From assembly GCF_009687885.1 (NCBI RefSeq), contig NZ_BLAF01000009.1, forward strand, positions 1-51,082: a DNA stretch of 51,082 nt, written 5' to 3'. The notes beneath the pieces are model-generated. The model saw nothing but the letters and a program-made list of their open reading frames with translations. It made no database searches and was not told the origin of the DNA. This DNA is from Acrocarpospora pleiomorpha (lineage in GTDB: Bacteria > Actinomycetota > Actinomycetes > Streptosporangiales > Streptosporangiaceae). This document shows, one piece after another, positions 7,487-19,400 of this stretch. How positions within the stretch are numbered: position 1 is the stretch's first letter; every line of letters starts with the position of its first letter. A program made the position numbers and the translations under genes.

Positions 7487-10400
7487 GGAAGGCCCCCTTT
7501 CCGGATTCGTTTGTCTTGTTGATTTCCTGCGACACGGCCCGGCCGATCTCGGCTGCCGGGCCAGGGCTCATCATTTCTCCGTGCGTGCAGGCGACCTGCA
7601 CTTCTTTGATTTCCCCGCGTACATAGGGCGCCCAGCCGTCCAGTGTCGGTGAATCGGCGGTTCGTCCTTCGGTGGCCACGAAGAAGAGCAGGTCACCGTC
7701 GAGCCGAGCCGGGTCGAACGTCCGAACCAGCTCGATATTGTTGATCCAGGTGTCGATGAGATTCGAGACCTGCTCGGGAGTGAGGAAGCGCAGGGAGTCC
7801 ACTTTTTCGTCGACGATCCGCATGAATTTCTCGCGGTTCATCGTCGGCTGGTCTTCTGCGGCGACCGGGCAGCCAAGGTCGCCCAGGATCAGCGTGAGCG
7901 CCTCGTGCTCCGGCACCCGTTCTTCGTCTATGTGGTACTCGCTGCCCGGGTAGGAGTCGAGGATCGCGAGCAGCGCGATCTCCTCGTTCTGCCGTCTCAA
8001 CTCCGTAGCCATGGCGTATGCGACGAGCCCACCGAAGGACCAGCCCAGCAGGTGGTACGGGCCAGTTGGTTGCACCGCCCGAATTTGCGCGACGTAATCG
8101 CGGGCCATCGCGTCTACGCTCGGCGGGCACAACTTCGGGTTGGTCAGGCTGCGCGCTTGCAAGGCATACAGTGGTCGCCCGCCTTCGACGGAGCCGAGGA
8201 GATTCACATACGACCAGGCGAATCCCATACCCGGGTGAATGCAGAACAGCGGCGGCAGCTCTCCGGAGGTGCGGAGGGGGAGCAGCACATCGAGGGGATC
8301 CCGGTCGCTTCCCACAGTCGTGACGGTCTCGGCCAGAGCCGCCACTGTGGGACTTTCGAACAGGTCGCGAACGGTCAGGTCCACACGTAGCACGTCGCGG
8401 ACGCGGCTGATCAATCGTGTGGCCAGCAGTGAGTGTCCGCCCAGATCGAAGAAGCTGTCATGTACCCCCACGGCGGGCAGTTGCAGCACTTCCGCGAACA
8501 GCCCGGCGAGGATTTCTTCGGTGGGGGTACGGCTGGCGGCGTGCTCGGGTGAGGTCTGGTAGGTGGGTGCGGGGAGGGCTGCCCGGTCGATCTTGCCGTT
8601 GCCTGTCAGTGGCAACGCTTCCAGCGTCACGATCGCTGCGGGGATCATGAAGGCGGGCAGGTGAGCGGACAGTTCGGTGCGTAGTTGGACAATGTCGAGG
8701 TGGTGTCCTGATGCCGGGACCACGTAGCCGACCAGTTGCTTGCCGGTGTGGTCTTCGCGGGCGATGACCACGGACTGGGCTACATGTGGCAGCCGGTCGA
8801 GTGCTGCTTCGATTTCGCCGAGTTCGATTCGGAACCCGCGGATCTTGACTTGGTCGTCGGAGCGGCCGACGAACTCCAGCTCGCCCTCAGCGGTCCACCG
8901 CACCACATCACCCGTGCGGTACATGCGCTCGCCCGGTTGGCCGAAGGCGTCGGCGATGAATCGTTCGGCGGTCTGGTCGGGGCGGGCGTAGTAGCCGCGT
9001 GCCAGTCCGGCCCCGGCCAGATACAGTTCGCCGGGCACGCCGGGCGGCAGGGGTTGGAGCCGTTGGTCCAGGACGTAGGCGCGTATGCCATCCATGGGGC
9101 GGCCGATGGGGATGGTGGCAGCTTCTGCGGGGACAGGTCGGGGGACGGGGGTGTAGGTGGCGAAGGTCGTGGTCTCGGTCGGGCCGTAGACGTGCACGAT
9201 TCGTGTGTCTGGAAGGGCGTCGGTGGCGGCGCGCATGGCCGAGGGGGAGACGAACTCGCCTCCAGTCCAGATTTCGGCTAGGCCTTCCAGTCCGGGCGGG
9301 CGCTCGTCGACCAGGTGGTTGAACAGGGCGGTGGTCAGGAATACCGCGGTGACGTTCTGCTGGGAGATGACGTCGGCCAGCCGGGCGGGCTCCAGGATCC
9401 CGGGGGGTGCCACGACGACGCGTCCACCGTTGAGCAGGGGAATCCATATCTCGTAGGTGGAGGCATCGAAGGCGTGCGGGGAGTGCATCAGCACACAGGT
9501 GTGTGCGCTGGCGTGCCAGGCACGATCGGTGGCCAACGCGATCACGTCGGCATGGGTCACGGCCACACCTTTGGGCAGTCCGGTCGATCCGGAAGTGAAC
9601 ATCACATACGCGAGCCGATCCCCCCGGCTATCAGCCGTGGCGCCGCCTTCTGCGGTCCGCGCGCCTATCTGACCAGCCGCGGTCTGACCGTCCCGACCGT
9701 CCGCGTCCCGAGTGCCTTTGGGCTGTCCGGTCGATCCTGAGGTGAACATCACATACGCGGGCCGATCTCCCCGGCTATCAGCCGTGGTGCCGCTTTCTGC
9801 GGTCCGCGCGCCTATCTGACCAGCCGTGGTCTGACCGTCCCGGCCGTCCGTGTCCCGAGTGCCCTTGGGCAGTCCGGCCGATCCTGAGGTGAACATCACA
9901 TGCGCGAGCCGCTCTCCCCGGCTACCACCTGCGAGGCCAGCTTCCGCGGTCCGTGCGTCTATCTGACCAGCCGCGGTCTGACCGTCCCGACCGTCCGCGT
10001 TCCGAGTGTCCCTGGCCTGATCCTCACCGGGCTGGTCGTCGTCGACGACCAGGAGCGGGAGACCGAGTTCGGCGGCTCGTTCTCGCATTGCCGTGTCGGT
10101 CAGCAGGATGGGGGTGTTGGTGTGTTCGGCGACCCAGCGCATGCGCTCGGTCGGGAAGCTTGGATGCAATGGCACGTATGCGCCGCCGGCCTTCAGAACC
10201 GCGAGGGAGGCGACGATCACCTGGGGTGAGCGTTCCAGCAGCATCGCCACCGGCGTCTCGGCGCCCACTCCGGCGGCCGTCAGCCGAGACGCCAGTGCCT
10301 GGGCTCGTGCGTTCAGTTCGGTGTAGGTCCAGGTCACTCCGTCGCCGCAGACTGCCACCGCATCCGGCGACGCCCGCACCCACTCATCGAACACCTCCAC

Positions 10401-13400
10401 GACGGAGCGATCGGTGTGGATGTTGGATGGCTCTGCTATCGCCGCTTGGAGGATGTCTTGCCGTTCGCCGGGCGTGAGGATGCCGATGTCGGCGATGGGC
10501 AGGTCGGGGTTGGCGATGACTGATTCGAGGATCTGGCGCAGCCTTTGCGTCAGCGCGGTGGCGGTGTGCTGGGTGAACAGGTCGGTGTTGAACTCCAGGG
10601 ATCCTTGGAAGCCGTCGGCCTGGCGATCGGAGTTGACGTGCTCGACGACCTCGAAGGTGAGGTCGAACTTGGCCGTATTTGAATGGACCGGGCGTACCTG
10701 CGTCTCTAGCCCGTTCAACCGCATATCTGCTTCGAACGCGGTTCGGTAGGTCAGCATCACGTGCGCCAGCGGGTGGATGCCCAGGGCGCGGGCGGGGTTG
10801 AGTTCTTCGACCAGGCGGTCGAAGGGGAGGTCTTGGTTGCTGTAGGCGGCCAGGTCGGTTCCCCGAACTCGACCGAGGACCTCGCGGAAAGAGGGGGTGC
10901 CGGAGATGTCTACGCGTAGGACGAGGGTGTTGACGAAGAAGCCGACGAGGTCGTCGAGTGCTTCATCGACGCGGCCGGCGACGACGCTGCCTAGGGGGAT
11001 GTCGGTTCCGGCGCCGAGGCGGTGGAGCAGGGTGACCAGCGCGGCGTGGATGACCATGAAGACGCTCACGTCGTGCTGGCGGGCGAGTTGCTGGATGCGG
11101 GCGTGCGTCTTGGGGTCGATCCGGAACTCGACCGTGCCGCCCCGTCCGGTCGGGTGCGCGGGTCGGGGGCGGTCGAAGGGCAGGTCGAGCTGTTCAGGGG
11201 CGCCCCGCAGTGTCTCCCGCCAGAAAGCCAGCTGCTGATCCAGCAAAGCGCCTTTCAGCAGTTCACGCTGCCATAGCACGTAGTCCCCATAAGAGACCGG
11301 CAACGGTTCCCACTCCGGAGCCTCTCCTCGGCACCGAGCCGCATAGGCCTCACCCAGGTCTCGCGCCAGCGGCCCCAGCGACCACCCGTCGGCGGCGATG
11401 TGGTGGATCACCAACAGCAACGTCCACCGCTGCGCACCGGTAGCGAACAGCCACGCCCGCACCGGCAGATCCTGATCCAACACAAACGGCGTGGAGGCCG
11501 CCTCGATCAGCCTCTGGCGCAAATCCTCGGAAGCAGGATCGCTGACCTGGAGGGCTACTCGCACTTGCTCGACATCCAGCACTCGCTGGTAGGGGTGTCC
11601 CTGGCGAGACTCGAACACGGTGCGGAGCGGCTCATGCCGGGCGACCACGTCCCCGAGTGCTTGTTCCAGGGCGGTCACGTTCAGCGGGCCGAAGATGTCC
11701 ACGGCAAGGGGGATGTTGTAGGCGGCGCCCGTTTCCTGCATCTGATCGAGGAACCAGAGCCGCTGCTGCGCGAATGACAGCGGCAGTTCTGGGGATTTGT
11801 GTTCCCGGGCGTGTACGGCTGGTCTTACTGGACCGTCATCCAGTCGCGCCGCCAGTGCTTCCACTGTTGGTGCCTCGAACAGATCTCGTACCGACAACTC
11901 GGACTGCAATACGCTGCGCACCCGGCTGATCAGTCGTGTGGCCAGCAGTGAGTGTCCGCCCAGGTCGAAGAAGTTGTCGTGCACCCCCACAGCGGGCAGT
12001 TGCAGCACTTCCGCGAACAGCCCGGCGAGGATCTCCTGCATGACGGTGCGAGCCAGGGTGTGATCGCTGTCGGAGTACGTTGGGGCGGGAAGCGCGCTGC
12101 GGTCGATCTTCCCATTCGGGGTCAGGGGCAACGTCTTCAGCGTCATGATCGCTGCGGGGATCATGAAGGCGGGTAGGTGAGCGGACAGTTCGGCCCGTAG
12201 TTGACCCCCGTCCACCTGATGCTCTGACGTTGGGACCACGTAGCCGACCAACTGCTTGCCGGTGTGGTCTTCGCGGGCGACGACGGCCGACTGGGCTACG
12301 TGGGGGAGGCGGTCGAGTGCTGCTTCGATTTCTCCGAGTTCGATTCGGAATCCGCGGATTTTGACTTGGTCGTCGGAGCGGCCGATGAATTCGAGTTCGC
12401 CGTCGGTGGTCCATCGCACCAGGTCGCCGGTGCGATACATGCGCTCGCCCGGTCGGCCGAAGGTGTCGGCGATGAAGCGTTCGGCGGTCTGGTCGGGGCG
12501 GGCGTAGTAGCCGCGTGCCAGTCCGGCCCCGGCCAGATACAGCTCGCCGGGCACGCCGGGAGGTAGCAGCCGTAGTCGCTGGTCTAGGACGTAGGCGCGC
12601 ATGCCGTCCATGGGTCGGCCGATGGGGATGGTGGCCGCCTCGGCGGGGATGGGCCGGGATAGGGGGATGCAGGTGGCGAAGGTGGTGGTCTCGGTGGGGC
12701 CGTAGACGTGCACGATTTGTGTGTGCGGGAAGGCGTCGGTGGCCGCGCGCATGGCCGAGGGGGAGACGAACTCGCCTCCAGTCCAGATTTCGGCTAGGCC
12801 TTCCAGTCCGGGCGGGTGCTCATCGACCAGGTGGTTGAACAGGGCGGTGGTGAGGAATACCGCGGTGACGTTCTGCTGGGAGATGACCTGGGCCAGGCGG
12901 GCGGGCTCCAGGATCCCGGCGGGTGCCACGACGATGCGTCCGCCGTTGAGCAGGGGGACCCATATCTCGTAGGTGGAGGCGTCGAAGGCGTGCGGGGAGT
13001 GCATGAGCACACGGGTGTGTGCGCTGGTGTGCCAGGCACGGTCGGTGGCCAAGGCGACCACATCGGCATGGGTTACCGCCACGCCTTTGGGCTGTCCGGT
13101 CGATCCGGAGGTGAACATCACGTATGCGAGCCGTTCGCCACCTACGCTCTCGTTCCCCGACCTATACCGGCCGAGGCGGCCACGATCCCCATCGGTCGGC
13201 CGATCCGCATGACTACCAGCCGTAGCGCGGCTTTCTGCGGTCTGCGCGTCTATCTGACCAGCCGTGGTCTGACCGTCCCGGCCGTCCGTGTCCCGAGTGC
13301 CCTTGGGCAGTCCGGTCGATCCTGAGGTGAACATCACATGCGCGAGCCGCTCTCCCCGGCTACCACCTGCGAGGCCAGCTTCCGCGGTCCGTGCGTCTAT

Positions 13401-16400
13401 CTGACCAGCCGCGGTCTGACCGTCCGCATTCCGAGTGTCCCTGGCCTGATCCTCACCGGGCTGGTCGTCGTCGACGACCAGGAGCGGGAGACCGAGTTCG
13501 GCGGCTCGTTCTCGCATCGCTGTGTCGGTCAGCAGGATGGGGGTGTTGGTGTGTTCGGCGACCCAGCGCATGCGCTCGGTCGGGAAGCTTGGATGCAATG
13601 GCACGTATGCGCCGCCGGCCTTCAGAACCGCGAGGGAGGCGACGATCACCTGGGGTGAGCGTTCCAGCAGCATCGCCACCGGCGTCTCCGCATCCACCCC
13701 GGTGGCTGTCAGCCGAGACGCCAGTGCCTGGGCTCGTGCGTTCAGTTCGGCGTAGGTCCAGGTCAGTCCGTCGCCGCAGACCGCCACCGCATCCGGCGAC
13801 GCCCGTACCCACTCATCGAACACCTCCACCACCGAGGTGTCGGTCTTTGCGGCGTTCGGTTCTGCTGTCGCTGCCGCCACGACCTGCTGTTGCTCGCTCG
13901 GCGTGAGAATGTCGAGGTCGTCGACCGGCAGGTCAGGATCGGCGATGACTGTTTCGACGATCTGGCGCAGCCTCTGTGTCAGCGCGGTGGCGGTGTGCTG
14001 GGTGAACAGGTCGGTGTTGAACTCCAGGCTTCCTTGGATGCCGTCAGCCCGCTTGTCCTCGTCGAAGTGCTCGATGACCTCGAAGGTGAGGTCGAACTTG
14101 GCCGTACCTGAATGGACCGGCCGCACGCGTGTCTCCAGCCCGTTCAACCGCATGTCCGCTTCGAACGCGGTTCGGTAGGCCAGCATCACGTGCGCCAGCG
14201 GGTGGATGCCCAGGGCGCGGGCGGGGTTGAGTTCTTCGACCAGCCGGTCGAAGGGGAGGTCCTGGTTGCTGTAGGCGGCGAGGTCGGTTTCGCGGACGCG
14301 GTGGAGGAGTTCGCGGAAGGACGGGTTGCCGGAGATGTCTACGCGTAGGACGAGGGTGTTGACGAAGAAGCCGACGAGGTCGTCGAGTGTTTCATCGACG
14401 CGGCCGGCGACGACGCTGCCCAGGGGGATGTCGGTTCCGGCGCCGAGGCGGTGGAGCAGGGTGACCAATGCGGCGTGGATGACCATGAAGGTACTTACGC
14501 CATGTTCACGCGCCACTGTTTGGATGCGGGTGTGCGTCTGGGGGTCGATCTGGAACTCGACCGTGTCGCCTTGTCCGCTCGGGTGCGCGGGCCGGGGGCG
14601 GTCGAAGGGCAGGTCGAGCTGTTCGGGAGCGCCGCGCAGCGTCTCCCGCCAGAAAGCCAACTGCTTGTCCAGCAGCTCGCCTTCGAGCAGATCGTGCTGC
14701 CACAGCACGTAGTCCCGGAAAGAGACCGGCAACGGCTCCCACGTCGGTGCCTCTCCTCGGCATCGAGCCGCGTAAGCATCAGCCAGGTCTCGCGCCAGCG
14801 GCCCCAACGACCACCCGTCGGCGGCGATGTGGTGGATCACCAGCAGCAACGTCCACCGCTGCGCACCGGTAGCGAACAGCCACGCCCGCACGGGCACTTC
14901 TCCGTCCAGCAGGAACGGCGCGCCGGCGGCGTCAGCAAGCGCTGGCTCCAATCCATCGGAGCCTAAGTCGATCACCTGCATGAGCACTTGATCGACTTCC
15001 AGCACTCGCTGGTAGGGCCGCCCCTCACGCGCCAGGAACACGGTGCGGAGCGACTCATGCCGGGCGACCACATCCCCGAGTGCTTGTTCCAGGGCGGTAA
15101 CGTTCAGCGGGCCGGAGATGTCCACGGCTAGGGGGATGTTGTAGGCCGCGCCTGTTTCCTGCATCTGGTCGAGGAACCAGAGCCGCTGCTGCGCGAACGA
15201 CAGTGGCAGTTCCGGGGACGTGTGTTCACGGGCGCGTACTGCGGGCCTTACGGGACCGTCATCCAGTCGCGCCGCCAGCGCTTCCACCGTAGGTGCCTCG
15301 AATAGATCTCGTACCGACAACTCAGATCGCAATACGCTGCGCACCCGGCTGATCAGTCGTGTGGCCAGCAGTGAGTGTCCACCCAGGTCGAAGAAGCTGT
15401 CGCGCATGCCGACGGCAGGGAGTTGGAGCACTTCCGCGAACAGCCCGGCGAGGATCTCCTGCATGACGGTGCGAGCTAGAGCGTGACTGCCGTCGGAGTA
15501 CGTCGGGGCGGGAAGACCACCGCGGTCGATCTTCCCATTCGGAGTCAGCGGCAACGCCTCCAGTACTACGACCGCTGCTGGAACCATGAACGCGGGTAGG
15601 TGAGCGGCCAGTTCGGCCCGAAGTTGAACGCCGTCTACCTGATGCCCTGACGCCGGGACCACGTAGCCGACCAACTGTTTGCCCGCGTGGTCCTCGCGGG
15701 CGACGACCACCGACTGGCCTACGCGCGGTAGCCGGTCCAGCGCTGCTTCGATCTCGCCGAGTTCGATCCGGAACCCGCGGATTTTGACTTGGTCGTCGGA
15801 GCGGCCGATGAATTCGAGTTCGCCTTCGGTGGTCCATCGCACCAGGTCGCCGGTGCGGTACATCCGTTCACCCGGCCCGCCGAACACATCGGCGACGAAC
15901 CGCTCCGCGGTCAGGTCGGGGCGACCGGAATAGCCACGAGCCAGGCCCACACCGGCGATGTACAGCTCACCGGGCACGCCGGGCGGTACAGGCTGAAGCC
16001 ACTCATCCAGCACGTATGTCCGCATCCCGGTGATAGGCCCGCCGATGGTCGGGCTAGCCGCCGGAGACAGCGGCGCGCTCATCGTGGCGCATACCGTTGT
16101 CTCCGTCGGACCGTACGCGTTGATCATCTGGCGGCCGGCGGACCAGGCGGCGACCACCTCAGCCGGGCAGGATTCACCGGCGACCACGAGAGTCGTGACG
16201 CTGGGAAGGTCGTACTCCGCGAGCTGGGTCAGCGCCGATGGGGGCAGCGTGACGTGCGTGACCGCGTGCTTGGCGATCAGCCCGGCGAGCGCTTCGCCCG
16301 GCAGCAGCTCCTCGGCCCGGGCGACCACGAGGGTGGCACCCGTCAGCAGGGACATGCAGAATTCCCAGAACATCGCGTCGAAGCTCGGCGAAGCGAACTG

Positions 16401-19400
16401 CAACACTCTGCATCCCGAGTCGAGGGCGAACGCCTCGGTCTGTGAACGCGTCAGGTTCGCGATGCCCGCGTGGGTCACCACCACGCCCTTGGGCCGGCCC
16501 GTTGAGCCGGAGGTGTAGATGACGTAGGCGGGGTTGGCCGGGTGCGGGGGCGCCCATCGGTTCTCGTTTGAGCGGGTATCGGCTATGGGGCTGTCGAGAA
16601 GGATCATCCGGTGCTGGCCAGGCAGCTCTGCGGCCACTTCCGACGTGGTCAGCACGAGCGCGGGTTCGGCATCGGTCAGCATGTACGCGATGCGCTCGGA
16701 AGGATAGGCCAGGTCGATCGGGAGGTAAGCGCCACCCGCCTTGAGCGTCGCGACAATGGCGACCACCATCTCGACGGATCTGGGCAACGCCATGGCGACG
16801 ACCTGCTCCGGCCCGATGCCGTTGGCGACGAGGTGGCGAGCGAGTCGGTCCGTACGAGCGTCGAGTTGGGCGTAGCTCAGCCGCTCGTCCCCGTAGATGA
16901 GGGCCGTCTCGGTGGGAACGCGAGCCACCTGCTTCTGGAAAAGCTCGACGAACGTGCCCTGCTGATCAACAGATTCGGTCCCGCCCCAGGATTCGAGGAT
17001 CACCATGCGCTCGTCCGCGGAGAGGACGTCGAGATTTCCCACCGGCGTGTCCACATCGCGAATCGCCGACTGGAGAACCCGCAGCAGCCGATCGACCAGC
17101 TCCTGAGCGGTCCGGCGCTCGAACAGGTCCACGTTGTATTCGAGACGACCGGTGTTCTCGGTGATCTCGAAGGTGAGGTCGAACCGAGAAACCCCCACGT
17201 GGGGCTGTCTCAGCTCGGTCTTCAGACCCGGCAGTTCGAGCGAGGGCTCCCCTTGGCTGTGGAACACCAGCATGGTCTGGGTCAGCGGGTGCACGCCCAG
17301 GGTGCGGGCCGGGTTGAGCTCCTGGACCAGGCGGTCGAAGGGGAGGTCTTGGTTGCTGTAGGCGGTGAGGTCGGTTTCGCGGACGCGGTGGAGGAGTTCG
17401 CGGAAGGACGGGTTGCCGGAGATGTCCACGCGCAGGACGAGGGTGTTGACGAAGAAGCCGACGAGGTCGTCGAGTGCTTCATCGACGCGGCCGGCGACGA
17501 CGCTGCCCAGGGGGATGTCGGTTCCGGCGCCGAGCCGGTGCAGCAGGCTGACCAGCGCGGCGTGGATGACCATGAAGGCGCTCACACCATGCTCACGCGC
17601 CACGCTTTGGATGCGGGTGTGTGTCTGCGGGTCGATCTGGAACTCCACCGTGCCGCCCCGCCCGGTCGGGTGCGCGGGTCGGGGGCGGTCGAAGGGCAGG
17701 TCGAGCTGTTCGGGAGCGCCGCGCAGCGTCTCCCGCCAGAATGCCAGCTGCTGATCGAGCAACTCACCCTGCAGCAGCTCACGCTGCCACAGCACGTAGT
17801 CCCGGAAAGAGACAGGCAACGGCTCCCACGTCGGTGCCTCTCCTCGGCATCGGGCCGTGTAAGCATCAGCCAGGTCCCGCGCCAGCGGCCCCAGCGACCA
17901 CCCGTCGGCGGCGATGTGATGGATCACCAGCAGCAACGTCCACCGTTGCGGACCAGCCGCGAACAGCCAGGCCCGCACCGGCAGATCCGCACCCAGCGCG
18001 AACGGCGCGGCGGCGGCGTCAGCAAGAGCCGACTCCAACCCATCGGGACCTGTCTCGATCACCCGCCACGGCACCAGCGCCTGGCCGGGTCCCAGCACTC
18101 GCTGGTAGGGGTGTCCCTGGCGAGAATCGAACACGGTGCGGAGCGGCTCATGCCGGGCGACCACGTCCCCGAGTGTTTGTTCCAGGGCGGTCACGTTCAG
18201 CGGGCCGGAGATGTCCACGGCAAGGGGGATGTTGTAGGCCGCACTTGCTTCTTGCGCCTGATCGAGGAACCAGAGCCGCTGCTGCGCGAACGACAGCGGC
18301 AGCTCCGGGGACTTATGTTCCCGGCTGTGTACGGCGGGTCTTACGGGACCGTCATCCAGTCGCGCCGCCAACGCTTCCACCGTTGGTGCCTCGAACAGAT
18401 CTCGCACCGACAACTCGGACTGCAATACGCTGCGCACCCGGCTGATCAGTCGTGTGGCCAGCAGTGAGTGTCCGCCCAGGTCGAAGAAGCTGTCATGCAC
18501 CCCCACAGCGGGCAGTTGGAGCACTTCCGCGAACAGCCCGGCGAGGATTTCTTCGGTGGGGGTACGGCTGGCGGCGTGCTCGGGTGAGGTTTCGTAGGTG
18601 GGCGCGGGGAGGGCTGCCCGGTCGATCTTGCCGTTGCCGGTCAGCGGCAACGTCTCCAGCGGCACCATCGCCGCGGGGATCATGAAGGCGGGCAGATGAG
18701 CGGACAGTTCGGCGCGCAGTTGGACAGTGTCTAGGCGGTGTCCTGATGCCGGGACCACATAGCCGACCAATTGCTTGCCGGTGTGGTCTTCACGGGCGAC
18801 GACCACCGACTGGGCTACGTGTGGCAGCCGGTCGAGTGCTGCTTCGATTTCGCCGAGTTCGATCCGGAATCCGCGGATCTTGACCTGATCGTCGGAGCGG
18901 CCGATGAATTCCAGTTCGCCCTCGGTGGTCCTCCGCACCAGGTCGCCGGTGCGATACATCCGCTCGCCGGGACGGCCGAACGTGTCGGCGATGAACCGTT
19001 CCGCCGTGAGGTCGGGGCGGGCATAGTAGCCGCGTGCCAGTCCGGCCCCGGCCAGATACAGTTCGCCGGGCACGCCGGGAGGCAGCAGTCGCAATCGCTG
19101 GTCCAGGACGTAGGCGCGCATGCCGTCCATGGGCCGGCCGATGGGGATGGTGGCCGCCTCGGCGGGGATGGAACGGGGTACAGGGGTGTAGGTGGCGAAG
19201 GTCGTGGTCTCGGTCGGGCCGTAGACGTGCACGATTCGTGTGTCTGGGAAAGCATCGGAGGCTGCGCGCATAGCCGAAGGGGAAACGAACTCGCCTCCAG
19301 TCCAGATCTCGGCAAGACCTTCCAGCCCGGGTGGGCATTCCTCGACGAGGAGGTTGAACAAGGCGGTGGTAAGAAAGACCGCGGTGACTTTCTGCTGGGA

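Noticed and set aside
9567..10007. The repeats in A4 as a CRISPR array or inserted mobile element
   Set aside because: Units are directly adjacent without unique spacers, are in frame, and encode a protein motif of the host domain. There are no inverted ends or transposase.
9567..13436. The A-domain repeats as frameshifts or a broken gene
   Set aside because: All units are multiples of three, and the reading frame and downstream motifs (A4-A10, T, C, TE) remain intact.
16611..18467. A 618-codon plus-strand frame antisense to the NRPS
   Set aside because: Shadow of the NRPS coding frame; similar shadow fragments repeat in each module because the modules are duplicated.
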